NCBI RefSeq assembly: GCF_963678635.1 | Contig: NC_087065.1 | Coordinates: forward strand, 26,123,254 to 26,187,253 | Source: Symsagittifera roscoffensis | Taxonomy: Eukaryota > Xenacoelomorpha > Acoela > Convolutidae | Direction of reading: 5' to 3' | DNA length: 64,000 nucleotides | In this document: in pieces, positions 45,781-57,500 of the stretch | Layout of the letters: each line of letters opens with the position of its first letter | Numbering within the stretch: position 1 is the first letter of the stretch | Notes under the pieces: model-generated | Database searches by the model: none | Told to the model about the DNA's origin: nothing | The model's input: only the letters and a program-made list of their open reading frames with translations | Made by a program: the position numbers and the translations under genes

Positions 45781-47190
45781 ATGTTAAAAACTGTAGCTCA
45801 ATCAGTAATAGCATCCCCGATTTCAAACAAAACATCCATCGTTTCTCGAGCTATCCCACAGACGTTTTTCAATTCATACAGAGGGAGAAAATGGCAAGCG
45901 GAATACTGGAAAGTCGAAGAAGAGTACAAACATTTGATGTGGGTGCCTAGAAAAGAAGACAGAGATAAAATTCCACTGAACCCAAGGATTTACACAGATA
46001 CTATCGAAAAAACAGTTGAGAAGAATGTCTCGAATACGATTCTAAATTTTGGACCTCAACATCCCGCCGCCCACGGAGTACTACGGCTACTCCTTCAAGT
46101 ATCAGGCGAAAGTGTTGTCAGGGCTGATCCACACGTAGGCTTGTTACACAGAGGTACTGAGAAATTGATCGAATACAAAACCTACATGCAAGCGTTGCCC
46201 TACTTCGACCGCCTTGACTATGTCTCAATGATGACTAATGAACAATGTTTCTCATTGGCTATCGAGAAACTCCTGAACATACAAGTACCAGAGAGAGCAC
46301 AATACATAAGGGTCATGTTCGCAGAAATAACAAGAATTTTGAATCACATTATGGGAATCGGAACTCACGCTTTGGACGTTGGCGCGATGACTCCGTTCTT
46401 CTGGCTTTTTGAGGAACGCGAGAAACTTTTCGAATTTTACGAAAGAGTATCAGGAGCTAGAATGCATGCGGCTTATGTGCGACCCGGAGGCGTTGCTAGA
46501 GATCTTCCGATGGGACTTCTGGACGATATATACGACTGGTCCTTGAAGTTCGGCGAACGAATTGATGAGCTGGAAGAAATGTTGACTGAAAACCGAATTT
46601 GGAAGGAGCGAACGGTAGATATTGGCGTTATTTCATCAGAAGATGCATTGAATTACGGGTTCTCGGGAGTTATGCTGAGAGGCTCGGGAATCAAATGGGA
46701 CATAAGAAAAGCCACTCCTTACGATGGATACGAAAAGTTCGAGTTTGATATTCCGGTTGGATTGAGAGGAGATTGTTACGACAGATACAAAATCAGATGT
46801 GAGGAGATGCGAGAAAGTTTGAAGATTATATACCAGTGTTTGAACAAAATGCCTCCCGGAGAAATCAAAACAGACGATGCTAAAGTGTCACCTCCCTCAA
46901 GACACGAAATGAAAGAATCAATGGAAGCGTTGATTCATCATTTCAAGTATTTTACAGAAGGGTTTCAAGTTCCGCCTGGGTCTACGTATACTGCAATCGA
47001 AGCTCCAAAAGGAGAATTCGGAGTTTATTTGGTGTCTGACGGAACCAGCAGGCCTTACAGATGTAAGATCAAGGCCCCTGGATTTGCACATCTCGCTGGC
47101 CTGGATAAAGTATCTGCCGGTCATATGTTAGCTGATGTAGTAGCGATCATAGGAACTCTGGATGTTGTTTTTGGAGAAGTAGATCGATGA
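45781..47190 (+). CDS. NDUFS2: NADH dehydrogenase [ubiquinone] iron-sulfur protein 2 (complex I 49 kDa subunit)
   Basis: Core subunit of mitochondrial complex I; it lines the quinone-binding cavity and helps pass electrons from NADH to ubiquinone. The 469-codon frame has no intron. Residues 1 to about 30 are Ser/Thr/basic and fit a matrix-targeting presequence. The conserved body starts near residue 85: [15 protein letters not shown] (89-103) and [13 protein letters not shown] (139-151) contain the His and Tyr positions known to contact the quinone head group. Later come [43 protein letters not shown], and the invariant C-terminus ending FGEVDR. Length is close to the usual 460-475. An ATG 12 codons upstream (45745) is open but precedes the acceptor-like TTAACAG, so 45781 is preferred. 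RPL26 follows after 328 bp on the same strand. Confidence 0.97.
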   Translation: MLKTVAQSVIASPISNKTSIVSRAIPQTFFNSYRGRKWQAEYWKVEEEYKHLMWVPRKEDRDKIPLNPRIYTDTIEKTVEKNVSNTILNFGPQHPAAHGVLRLLLQVSGESVVRADPHVGLLHRGTEKLIEYKTYMQALPYFDRLDYVSMMTNEQCFSLAIEKLLNIQVPERAQYIRVMFAEITRILNHIMGIGTHALDVGAMTPFFWLFEEREKLFEFYERVSGARMHAAYVRPGGVARDLPMGLLDDIYDWSLKFGERIDELEEMLTENRIWKERTVDIGVISSEDALNYGFSGVMLRGSGIKWDIRKATPYDGYEKFEFDIPVGLRGDCYDRYKIRCEEMRESLKIIYQCLNKMPPGEIKTDDAKVSPPSRHEMKESMEALIHHFKYFTEGFQVPPGSTYTAIEAPKGEFGVYLVSDGTSRPYRCKIKAPGFAHLAGLDKVSAGHMLADVVAIIGTLDVVFGEVDR

Positions 47191-47487
47191 GTTTGATAAA
47201 CTGAGGATGCGCTGTCTTTACTAATGAGTGAAATATAATGATGTAATAATTAGATCAGATTGTCTAGTTTTTTTTTTACTATAAACTGGAGTTAACGCTT
47301 TTTGATAGGATAGCGTCCTTATTCATTGTCTGTCATATCAATTTTTTGAACGCAAACATAATTGACGGACCGGTTTGATTTGAAAAAAAAGCATTTTAAA
47401 GGGTGATGTATAATGCATCGATCTTTGCGTCTAAAATAGTCAAATTTATTAGTGTGATTAGCTTGAGTAAATTTATTATTAGCTTGA

Positions 47488-47498
47488 GTAAATTTCAG
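47488..47498 (+). promoter_or_regulatory. splice-acceptor-like site before RPL26
   Basis: TAAATTTCAG ends 20 nt before the ATG at 47519. Two direct copies of AGCTTGAGTAAATTT lie immediately upstream (about 47459-47495). No AATAAA occurs between the NDUFS2 stop and this site. Confidence 0.45.
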
Positions 47499-47518
47499 AT
47501 TTTCTGTTTGCCCTAAAG

Positions 47519-47941
47519 ATGAAGCGAAACCCGAAAGTGTCATCTTCGCGAAGGAAGTCCCGAAAGGCTCACTTCACGGCACCCTCGCACGAGAGATATT
47601 TCCGAATGAGCGCTGCCCTCTCGAAGGAGCTACGAAGCAAGTACAGCGTGCGATCTCTTCCCATCCGCAAGGAAGACGAAGTGATGGTTGTGCGTGGGAG
47701 CCACAAGGGGCGAACTGGAAAGATCAACAATGTCTACCGTCTGAAGTACTGCATCCACATTGACAGTATCAAGAGAGAAAAGACGAACGGACAGCAAGTG
47801 GCCACTCCGATCCATCCGAGTAACGTGCAGATTATCAAACTGAAGCTGGACAACTCGAGGAGGAAGATCCTGGAGCGAAAGAAGAGCACCAAGAAGGAAG
47901 AGAAGGGAAAGTACACTGCTGCGGACGCCATGGAATCTTAG
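47519..47941 (+). CDS. RPL26: 60S ribosomal protein L26 (uL24)
   Basis: Large-subunit ribosomal protein of the uL24 family, near the peptide exit tunnel. The frame is 140 codons, intronless, near the usual 145. Signature segments: [20 protein letters not shown] (18-36), [18 protein letters not shown] (38-55), the KOW motif [13 protein letters not shown] (57-69), [20 protein letters not shown] (98-117) and a Lys-rich tail. The N-terminus ([15 protein letters not shown]) and tail are more diverged than in vertebrates. The ATG at 47519 aligns with the family start. Confidence 0.97.
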   Translation: MKRNPKVSSSRRKSRKAHFTAPSHERYFRMSAALSKELRSKYSVRSLPIRKEDEVMVVRGSHKGRTGKINNVYRLKYCIHIDSIKREKTNGQQVATPIHPSNVQIIKLKLDNSRRKILERKKSTKKEEKGKYTAADAMES

Positions 47942-48250
47942 ATTGAACTTCCGAAATAGAAGTTATTACATTCATAGACTCCGCGCGTGCTAGTGGTACT
48001 CCTCAAAGTCAACAGTTTGGTTATGTGCGACATAATTTTATGATGTGCTAATTGACTGTTGATAACTCAGTTGTTTTTTTCCCTGTGTTTAAGAGAGTCA
48101 AATGATTGTAGACTAACGTTCAAACGAGCCGTCTTTAAAAAACAGACAGTAATCCATATTACGTCAAGTATTTACTAACTTCATGGATTGTCTTCAAGGA
48201 CGCTTTGTAGTCTGAGTAAACAGGAATACGGACATCTAAGAAATATATAT

Positions 48251-48267
48251 ATTTTTTCAGTTTTCAG
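48251..48267 (+). promoter_or_regulatory. tandem splice-acceptor-like sites before GNL3
   Basis: ATTTTTTCAG and TTTTCAG end at 48260 and 48267, 8 and 1 nt before the ATG at 48269. An in-frame ATG at 48188 lies on the other side of these sites and is therefore unlikely to be the start. No AATAAA was seen between the RPL26 stop and this site. Confidence 0.5.
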
Positions 48268-48268
48268 T

Positions 48269-50056
48269 ATGGGCCGCAAACAGAGCAGGAGAGTGCCTCT
48301 GAAGAGGAAGCACAGGGTGGAGAAAAAAGTGGCAGACCACAATCGCAAGATGAGAAGGTTAGCCAAAACAGTTTCCAAGAAAAAGACCAGAAAAGATCCA
48401 GGGATACCGAACTCAGTTCCTTTCAAGGAAGAGATCCTCCGAGAAGTTGCTTTGAGGAAACAACAGAAAAAAGACGAGGAGCTCCGGAAAAAAGAGGAAG
48501 TAAAAGCGGCAAGAATGGAAGGTAAAAAGCCAAAAGATCTAGAATCTCTGCAGGCTGATGCCACTGCAAGGGGTGAGATGCATGAGAATGCAGAAACACA
48601 AATTGATCCTGAAAATCAGGAACCAAGCGAACAGATTTGCCAGTCTAGCGCAATGTCCAGAAAGTATTACTTCAAAGAGTTCAAAAAAGTAGTCTTAGCC
48701 GCTGATGTCATTTTGGAAGTCCTAGATGCAAGAGATCCAATGTCATGTAGATGTCCTGACGTTGAACAAGAAGTGCTGAAAGCTGGGAAGAAGCTGGTGC
48801 TTGTTCTCAATAAAATTGACCTGGTCCCAAAACAAAACGCAGTTGAATGGATAAAATTTCTGAGACGAGAATTTCCAACGATTCCTTTCAAGGCATCCCG
48901 TCAAAAGCAGAGATCCGCTTTAGGAGCCTACAAATTGAAGTTTGCAAAAGCCACCACTGATTTGTTGAGTAACTCCAAGTCATTCGGTGGTGATGTTTTG
49001 CTAAAATTGATCGGTAATTACTCTAGAAATGCCGACATGAAAACTTCAATCACAATCGGAATTATTGGACTCCCGAACGTCGGCAAAAGCAGTGTCATCA
49101 ACAGTTTGAAAAGAGAGAAAGCTTGTAATGTAGGCGCATATCCTGGAATCACAAAATCAATGCAGCCTATTCATTTAGATAGCAAAGTGAAGTTACTAGA
49201 TAGTCCAGGTATTATAATGCAGAAGAACGTTGACTTGAACTCTCTGATTTTGAGAAACTGTATTCCGATGGAAAACATAACAGATGGAGTCTCAGTTATA
49301 AATCACATGTTAAAGAAAGTGAAAGGAAATCAACTGTCACTGCAGTACAAAATTCCCGTTTGTACAAGTACGGATCAGTTGTTGGCAAATATTGCTCGGA
49401 AACGAGGAATTCTGAGAAAAGGCGGCGTTCCTAACATTGAAAAGGCAGCAAAGTTGTTAATAAATGATTGGACAAATGGAGTTATTCGTTATTACACACA
49501 AGTGCCAGCAATTACAGAAACGACCGTTAGAAATACTGCTTCGCAAGCTGAAATAGTTTCTGAGTTCAGCGAAGAATTTGACATTGATGCTCTTTTAAAA
49601 GACGAAGATGGATCAACGCCCGCGGAAGTGCAGAATCTGATGGAAGATGTTTTCGTTCCTGTTGAACCTGAAGGTCAATTACCAGTAGTGAACGATGACC
49701 TTTTAGAACAGGAAACATTAGTTGAGATTGATGCTCCAAATGATGAAGAGGAAGTTATGGAATCAGACGAGAAGAAAAAGTTCGTGAAGTTTGGACGGAA
49801 AATTGTGAAAACGTACGATGACGGCGATGACGACATGGAGTTCGAAGACATGAGTGATTCGGAGAATTTTTCCCAGCCAAAGACAGACAGCAGTGGGAAA
49901 ATTTTGACGTATGACAAACGGATGAAGCTGAAATTGAAGCACATGAAGAAAATGAAGCGAAGAAGTGAAAAGGTAGATAAGAGTTTGGCAGCTGCCGCGA
50001 TGAACATGATGGACATAGACTCAAAATCAAGAAAAGCAAAAACTGCCTCGAATTGA
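48269..50056 (+). CDS. GNL3: nucleostemin-like GTPase (guanine nucleotide-binding protein-like 3)
   Basis: Circularly permuted YlqF/YawG-family GTPase that works in the nucleolus in large ribosomal subunit maturation and cell-cycle control. The frame has 595 codons and no intron. Residues 1-45 are a basic nucleolar-targeting region and a coiled run (about 50-90) follows; RKDPGIPNSVPFKEEILRE matches nucleostemin and not GNL3L. GTPase motifs appear in permuted order: DARDP (153-157), NKIDLVPK (181-188), GLPNVGKSS (267-275), GIT (293-295), DSPG (311-314). KRGILRKGGVPNIEKAAKLL is the conserved RNA-binding/GTPase tail segment. The C-terminus is acidic, then Lys-rich. The start at 48269 matches the family N-terminus. 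Confidence 0.95.
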   Translation: MGRKQSRRVPLKRKHRVEKKVADHNRKMRRLAKTVSKKKTRKDPGIPNSVPFKEEILREVALRKQQKKDEELRKKEEVKAARMEGKKPKDLESLQADATARGEMHENAETQIDPENQEPSEQICQSSAMSRKYYFKEFKKVVLAADVILEVLDARDPMSCRCPDVEQEVLKAGKKLVLVLNKIDLVPKQNAVEWIKFLRREFPTIPFKASRQKQRSALGAYKLKFAKATTDLLSNSKSFGGDVLLKLIGNYSRNADMKTSITIGIIGLPNVGKSSVINSLKREKACNVGAYPGITKSMQPIHLDSKVKLLDSPGIIMQKNVDLNSLILRNCIPMENITDGVSVINHMLKKVKGNQLSLQYKIPVCTSTDQLLANIARKRGILRKGGVPNIEKAAKLLINDWTNGVIRYYTQVPAITETTVRNTASQAEIVSEFSEEFDIDALLKDEDGSTPAEVQNLMEDVFVPVEPEGQLPVVNDDLLEQETLVEIDAPNDEEEVMESDEKKKFVKFGRKIVKTYDDGDDDMEFEDMSDSENFSQPKTDSSGKILTYDKRMKLKLKHMKKMKRRSEKVDKSLAAAAMNMMDIDSKSRKAKTASN

Positions 50057-50417
50057 GTTTGTTGATTCTGTGTTCTACTTTTTTCACTGGGCCTGCTCAA
50101 AAAATTCAACCTTATTATAGTTTTTTGTTTTTCTAAAGAGGTAGAAAACCTAACCCGCAATTTGGTGAGTTGAACAGCTGTTGGTAAAACTTGGAATCAT
50201 TTTCCTACAGGTATTTACCTTTGTGATGAGCAAGGGTGTTGCAAACGGGTACTAGACGCGTTTTTCGCAAATAACAGTTCATAGAATTTTCACGAGAAAT
50301 GTTTACGTGTTTTGCGTGCTTTATTATAAATTCAAAATCAAGGAGAAGTCTGAGCTTCTCTTTGTTCCTAGATTTCTTCGGCGCTTTTTGTAATTTTTAT
50401 TTAAAAATATTTTGGCA

Positions 50418-50423
50418 AATAAA
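50418..50423 (+). terminator. polyadenylation signal AATAAA downstream of GNL3
   Basis: AATAAA about 362 nt after the GNL3 stop, followed by a T-rich stretch. It is the first AATAAA on + after the NDUFS2-RPL26-GNL3 trio. Confidence 0.4.
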
Positions 50424-52260
50424 TGATTTTTAGACGTTTTTTTTCGAACTTTTGATTTCTTTTAATTAGTCATTCATAGTCATTCTTTTTTGCATTGCAT
50501 TTGGTGCGCAGCTCAGCTGAGCTTCGGTGTAGAGCAGCGATTGCTTAAGGTCAAACAAGTTGAGATAATTAGAAAAAGATCAACGTCATTTTATCTGTCG
50601 TCAAGTCTACTTAAAAATCCACCCCCCCCCCCCCCCCCATTGTATCTACTAAAGAATTTCCACCCCAGTAAATGAAAAAGTAAGTTCGCACTAGAGCGTT
50701 GTATGTAAATTCGAATTTTGCTGCATTCTGATTGGTTGAAAATTCGCAACAAGTAATTCTTTAAGGGGGGGGGAGATTGTTAAATAGATCCAATCTGTCT
50801 ATCAGCATCGAAATTAAGCAAATTACCTTCCTGAGTTTTTCCTTGATTTTTCTAAACTTAGATAAAATACCCAATTTTTAAGTGATTTCATACAGTGAGT
50901 TGTTGGTGTGTGAGTTAAGGCTACTACTATTTTAGGCGGGTCTTTGAAGTTGACAATGACTATTGTTAGGAAGATGCGAATTTTTTCGTGAAACTTTTCC
51001 ACAAACTATTTCAAGCAAAAAAAGTCTGAGTAAATTTGTACAATCTGTGGATCTGAAATAATTACTTGGAAGCCCGGTGTCATGTAAAGAAATAAGTTTT
51101 ATGCCAACCTAAATCGGAAGTAAAAGTGCTCACCTGATGGCACTTCGGCTGGTATAGCAATTAGGCTCTTTTCCACTCCCCCTCAACATTTGAAAAATAA
51201 GATTTGAAACAATTTAGAAAATAAAAACATTTTAATTGTCATTCTTAACGCCCGCTAGCATAAACTGGTAATTTGCGTTAAACAAATGCGAAACTTGAAG
51301 AAATGAATCCGATTTTTCTTCAAGCTTGACATTGTTAAGACGATGCTTTGTTCCTAACTGAATCGATAAAGCTCTTTTTCCTTACTTATCGGTAGTTTTA
51401 CTTATTACACAAGCAAGCGATTTTGTTAAACCACAAATAATTTTTTCTCAAGTAAGTCGAATTTTTTGGTGCAATTTTGAACGGCCATTTTCCTTTCCCC
51501 ACCCACGAGCATCAATTTTGCAATATAACGATAAGTTTTTTCAGGTGAAGTATACAGACTAAAATTGATTGTTTTATTTCATGTTTCTTATTTTTGTTGC
51601 TTGTGATTGCAGCTCTGTGTTGAACATTCTTCTGCACAATTTTGCCGAAACAATACTTAAAGCCAATTTGAAATTTTTAGGCACATTTATCGGCTATTGC
51701 ATTGTGGCGCTCCTGCGGCGCTCTATTGTGGCGCTCCAGTATATGATTGCTAGTTCAAGCTGCATGTGCGCTGTAATTTGAATTGTGAGCTCTTGCAAGT
51801 AAGTCATAGCTTAATGGCGGGTTATTTGCGCTCTTGCCAACTTAAACAATTACTATCTGCGCTGGTTGGTTAATTAAAAGTAATCGTCTACGCGGAAATT
51901 TTGTAGTATTTAAAAACATGAATAACTAAGTAAAATTGGAATACCGTGCCCAATGCCCATAAATTTATTCGAATTCACTAATCGGATAGCAACCGAAAAA
52001 CTGACAAAAAACTATAATGAATGCTATCTTTTTTAAGTGTTCATTTTTTATAGCTATGTTTTTTGGAAGTTTTTCACTTATATGGGTATTGTTGGAAAGC
52101 CCGAAAGGATCAAATAATGGGCTCATAGGTTTAATTTCTTCAACTGAACGGGAAAAATCTGAAAATACCGAAGAAAACAACAAAAAAAGCGCTAAAATTA
52201 CCATGGCTTGAAAAATTTTACTAAGAAGTTCTTCTCGTGCAAACCCGCATTTAAGAAAAG
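50424..52260. other. no gene seen; homopolymer runs
   Basis: AT-rich noncoding sequence. A C-run of about 17 lies at 50622-50638 and a G-run of about 9 at 50765-50773. A block near 50500 (ATTTGGTGCGCAGCTC) resembles the dispersed repeat of 34900 and 43770. Short ORFs are not credible. Confidence 0.45.
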
Positions 52261-52269
52261 TGCAAACAA

Positions 52270-53345
52270 ATCGGTTATAATGGATTTTCGTGGTCTACAA
52301 TGTTGTAAATACAATCAATTCCCATGTTACGTTCAGACAACAAAATTGGACTAAAAATGGATTTAAATCCATTTTTTCTCGCCAAAACAAAATGCATTAT
52401 AATTCATTTGGAATACATTATAATAGATTTTATAATAAGTAGGAAATCACATTAAAATGGATTTTTTTCCACTTTATTTTTGTTTTGCGCGTCGTGCAAA
52501 ATTTTGCAAGAATTTTGCATTTATGAAGTGAGTTATTCGGAAACTTCGCAAAGCGAGTGTACGGCCTAATCCATTTCTAAACCTTAACTCAAATTCCAAA
52601 AAGATTCCGTTAAGCTCACCCCCCCTAGCCGTGTGCCCCTTTGCTCCCCTTCAACCCCCCTACCGTTTGCCCCCTTTGCTATTCTCCCCCTACATTACTC
52701 TGAAACCCCCCCCCACTGAACACACTCCCCCACCTGAACACGCCCCCACCTGACACCCCCACCCCCCCACTGAATCCCCCTGAATACCCCCCCCCCCCCC
52801 CCCACCTGACTGAACACCCCCCCCCCAACGCATGAACCCACCACCCTTGCCCACTTGAACCCTTTTCCCTCCCTCACCTGAACCCACCTCTCTTCCCCCA
52901 AAGGGAGGGGGGTAATGGAAGGGGGATTAGTCCACCTCTAACTTTACCCCCCTCCCTCCAAAGTTTCTAATAATTTAACAAAATTGTTGAAAGGAACAAA
53001 ATTCAGTTTTTGAGTAACATAAAAAAGTAACAAAAATATCTAAGTTTGGCAGAAAACAATTAAATTGAACAACAAGTAACCAACGTAACCAACTGTAGTT
53101 TAAAACGTAAAAAAAAGACTCCATGTGCGTTGAAATTCGCATCTCAGTAAAGTGGAAAAAAATCTATTATAATTTAGTTTCATTGTCAGTGTCCACAAAA
53201 GTGAAAAAAAAAAATCGATTATAATGGATGAAAAAAGGATTATAATCAATTAAAAATCGAGCCAACAAAATCCTTTTTTCATCCATTATAATCGATTTTT
53301 TTTTCACATTTGTGGACACTGACAAGGAAACTCAATTATAATCAA
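52270..53345. mobile_element. foldback element rich in ATTATAATGGATTT
   Basis: Inner arms, 53188-53245 and about 53250-53325, are long inverted repeats: GTCAGTGTCCACAAA...ATCGATTATAATGGATGAAA on the left and their complement on the right. Outer blocks also pair: AAAATGGATTTTTTTCCACT (about 52452) with AGTGGAAAAAAATCTATTA (about 53152). The C-rich stretch 52610-52930 sits between. Read as a composite of TTATAATGGAT-type foldbacks. No coding region. Confidence 0.55.
52615..52930. repeat. C-rich simple sequence
   Basis: Strand-asymmetric C-rich sequence with runs of 6-15 C and CACCTGAA(C/T) words repeated at variable spacing. Possible slippage product. Apparent Gly/Val-rich ORFs on the minus strand come from this composition. 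Confidence 0.8.
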
Positions 53346-53492
53346 TTTTTATTCATGGAACTCCAATGCGGGAAAGTACCCCTGCATCGGAGATTATTTT
53401 TCAACTCGCATAAAATATTAAGTTCACTTTTAAAATCCATAATTTGGACCCGACTTTTCGGATCAATTGTTTTACTGGGGATGACTTATTTG

Positions 53493-53815
53493 CAGGGGCG
53501 GATCTGGGATTTTCTCGAGGGGGAGGAAGCGACTTTCAAAAAATTTTCAAAATTTTGTCTTGACCTTTTTTTAGGCCGACCAAGTTGATTTTCCGCGCTC
53601 TGAAAAGTATTAAAAAGACCCTGTTTTGACCCAATTTTGTGAGCCGCAGGTAAAATTGTTTCAAAAACAGGCCAAAAAAGCTGTTAAGGCATTTTTTTTG
53701 AAAATATTGACCAAAAAAAATCGCGTTTTTTCGGCGCGCGCTCCCCCATCAAAATTAGTGCCTGTAGAAAAATTTTGGGATCCGTTGCCAAAATGGATAT
53801 CTCAGAATATATTTA
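53493..53815. mobile_element. hAT-like MITE, partial copy
   Basis: Starts CAGGGGCGGATCTGGGATTT and is collinear with 32248 to about 32590, including the TCGCGTTTTT and CGGCGCGCGCTCCCCC blocks. The right terminal repeat of the family is absent; similarity ends at about 53790-53815. Confidence 0.75.
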
Positions 53816-54589
53816 GATCGGCAGAGGGTTGAATCCTTGTAATGTGTTACTGGCTGGAAACTTATGAAAATTCAAGATAGAATGGTATCTTTTTCAAATA
53901 CTAAATCTTACCCGCTGAGGCTTTAAGGTCAAATAATTAGTTGCGCATAGCCCTAAGGAGTTAGGTCTAAAGTTTTAGCTTAAAGATAAAAGTTTGAATA
54001 ATTTTGAAGGTCAGATAATGAGCAAAAGAACGCTAAGTTAAATACTTGACTAAAATTTTTTTGATATCATAATTGGATCTGCAACGTGGACCACAAAAGC
54101 CACAAAAGTTCCGAGATAATTTTTGTAAGACGTGTTTTGTGGTCTCAATCTCTTAACAAAGAGAACTAGGCTAAACGTGTTTAAAAGGCCACAACTGGTG
54201 TTGTTTTGCCAATTGTAACCGATCTAGGTCCTGCACCAGCATTTGAAAACTTTTTCCGTGCGAGGAGCGATTCTCACAAAAATTACCCGTGCGCAGGATT
54301 GTAGCCCAGTAGCAGAAAAATTATAAAGAGCGTCGGTTTTTGTTCATTTTAAATCAATCGATATGCTTTCATTACTAAATGGATTCATGCAAAAATGAAA
54401 TAATCTTTTTTTAGATTTGCACTAAGCGCTGAATAAGCTTTTTTTAAGTCTGATTAACTTATTGATAGGTGGGTTAATAGAAAAATCCATGCTTTACCAT
54501 CACCTAGCCACTATCATTATGGATAAACCGGTTGTGAAACAAAAGCTTGATTGTGATTTCTACAAGCAGAAAACCGTGATTGTGCCGTA
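53816..54589. other. no gene seen
   Basis: AT-rich noncoding sequence with no recognised repeat between the hAT-like fragment and the satellite array. Confidence 0.45.
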
Positions 54590-57500
54590 CTATTTCGGTA
54601 TTCAATTTCCATGCAACTTTTACTTTATAATAATTCGCATACTTCTTTCAACTAATGAATTCTGCTGATTTCGACTTCCCAAGAAACTGACGGACTATTT
54701 AATCCTGGCTTTTGTTAGTTTCGCTTTTTCAATAAGCAACGGTATTCAAAGCATCATTTCGGTATTTCGGTTTTCAATTTCCATGCATCTTATACTTTAT
54801 AATAATTCGCATATTTCTTTCAACTAAAGAATTCTGCCGATTTCAACTTCCGAAGAAACTGACGGATTATTTCATTCTGGCTTTTGTCAGTTTCGCTTTT
54901 TCAATAAGCAATTTCGATAGAAGTTTTTTAGTATCCGAAAGATATAATAAGAAAAACCTTTCGCTCAAAGTCAAAAAAATATTTTAGCTGAGACCTGTTT
55001 ATAGATCTCAAAAACATATTTAGACAAAAATTTTCAGCTAAAATAACTTGTTGATTTTGAGCGAAAGGCTTTTCTTAATATATCTCTCGGGTACTAAAAA
55101 AATAAAAGTATCTTTTGCGTCTATTCGCGGGTAAAAAACCAAATATCTTGCTTCATTTAATTTGGATTGAACTATTAGCCGGTTTAGTTTGCCGCATATG
55201 CGTGAATTGAATAAATTTCATCTGGCTTTAAGTACCCCAATTTGACAATTTATAGATCTCAGAAACATATTTAGACAATTGTAAATTTGGGGCTTAAAAC
55301 TTAAAACTAGATTAAAACTTAAAGCTTAAAACTAGATGACTTTTATTCAATTGACGCTTATGCAGCAAACTAAACCTGCTCATAGTTCAATCCAAATGAA
55401 ATGAAGCAAAGTATACGGTTATTTAACCCGCGAATAGACGCAAAAGATACTTTTAAACTTAAATAAAGCATCATTTCGGTATTCAAAGCATCATTTCGGT
55501 ATTTCGGTATTCAACTTCCATGTATCTTTTACTCTATAATAAATCGCATACTTCTTTCAACTAATGAATTCTGCTGATTTTGACTTCCGAAGAAACTGAT
55601 GGACTATTCAATCCTGGCTTTTGTCAGTTTCGTTTTTTCAATAAGCAATTTTGATACAATTTTTTTAGTATCCGAAAGATATAATAAGAAAAACCTTTCG
55701 CTCAAAGTCAAAATGCTATTTTAGCTGAGACTTTTTTATAGATCTCAAAAACATATTTAGACAAAAGGTCTCAACTAAAATAACTTGTTGACTTTGAGCG
55801 AAAGGTTTTTCTTATTATATCTCTCGGGTACTAAAAAATTTAAAAAATCTTTTGCGTCTATTCGCGGGTTAAAAAACCAAATACCTTGCTTCATTTCATT
55901 TGGATTGAACTATGAGCCGGTTTAGTTTGCTGCATACGCGTCAATTGAATATATTTCATCTGGCTTTAAGTACCCCAAATTGACAATTTATAGATCTCAA
56001 AAACATATTTAGACAATTGTAAATTTGGGGCTTAACACTTAAAACTAGATGACTTTTATTCAATTGACGCGTATGCAGCAAACTAAACCTGCTCATAGTT
56101 CAATCCAAATGAAATGAAGCAAAGTATACGGTTTTTTAACCCGCGAATAGACGCAAAAGATACTTTTAAACTTAAATAAAGCATCATTTCGGTATTCAAA
56201 GCATCATTTCGGTATTTCGGTATTCAACTTCCATGCATCTTTTACTCTATAATAAATCGCATACTTCTTTCAACTAGTGAATTCTGCTGATTTCGACTTC
56301 CGAAGAAACTGATGGACTATTCAATCCTGGCTTTTGTCAGTTTCGTTTTTTCAATAAGCAATTTCGATACAATTTTTTTAGTATCCGAAAGATATAATAA
56401 GAAAAACCTTTCGCTCAAAGTCAAAATGCTATTTTAGCTGAGACTTTTTTATAGATCTCAAAAACTTATTTAGACAAAAGGTCTCAGCTAAAATAACTTG
56501 TTGACTTTGAGCGAAAGGTTTTTCTTATTATATCTCTCGGGTACTAAAAAATTAAAAAAATCTTTTGCGTCTATTCGCGGGTTAAAAAACCAAATACCTT
56601 GCTTCATTTCATTTGGATTGAACTATGAGCCGGTTTAGTTTGCTGCATACGCGTCAATTGAATATATTTCATCTGGCTTTAAGTACCCCAAATTGACAAT
56701 TTATAGATCTCAAAAACATATTTAAACAATTGTAAATTTGGGTGCTTAAAGCCAGATGAATTTTATTCAATTGACGCGTATGCAGCAAACTAAACCTGCT
56801 CATAGTTCAATCCAAATGAAATGAAGCAAAGTATATGGTTTTTTAACCCGCGAATAGACGCAAAAGATACTTTTAAACTTAAATCAAGCATCATTTCGGT
56901 ATTCAAAGCATCATTTCGGTATTTCGGTATTCAATTTCCATGCATCTTTTACTTTATAATAATTCGCATACTTCTTTCAACTAATGAATTCTGCTAATTT
57001 CGACTTCCGAAGAAACTGATGGACTATTTAATCCTGGCTTTTGTCAGTTTCGTTTTTTCAATAAGCAATTTTGATACAATTTTTTTAGTATCCGAAAGAT
57101 ATAATAAGAAAAACCTTTCGCTCAAAGTCAAAAGGATATTTTAGCTGAGACCTTTTTATAGATCTCAAAAAGATACTTAGACAAAAGGTCTCAGCTAAAA
57201 TAACTTGTTGACTTTGAGCGAAAGGTTTTTCTTATTATATCTCTCGGGTACTAAAAAAATTTTAAAAATCTTTTGCGTCTATTCGCGGGTTAAAAAACCA
57301 AATACCTTGATTCATTTCATTTGGATTGAACTATGAGCCAGTTTAGTTTGCTGCATACGCGTCAATTGAGTATATTTCATCTGGCTTTAAATACCCCAAA
57401 TTGACAATTTATAGATCTCAAAAACATATTTAGACAATTGTAAACTTGGGGTGCTTAAAGCCAGATTAATTTCATTCAATTGACGCGTATGCAGCAAACT

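Noticed and set aside
48188-48268. Upstream ATG for GNL3 (27 more residues)
   Set aside because: Two TTTTCAG acceptor-like sites lie between it and 48269, and the family N-terminus begins MGRK-like with a basic run.
45781-50056. The three intronless genes as processed retrocopies
   Set aside because: All three frames are intact, adjacent and on the same strand, with no poly(A) tails or target duplications seen; retention of three retrocopies in order is less likely than an intron-poor cluster or operon, though not excluded.
52690-52901. Gly/Val/Trp-rich minus-strand ORFs
   Set aside because: They arise from C-rich simple sequence; composition explains them.
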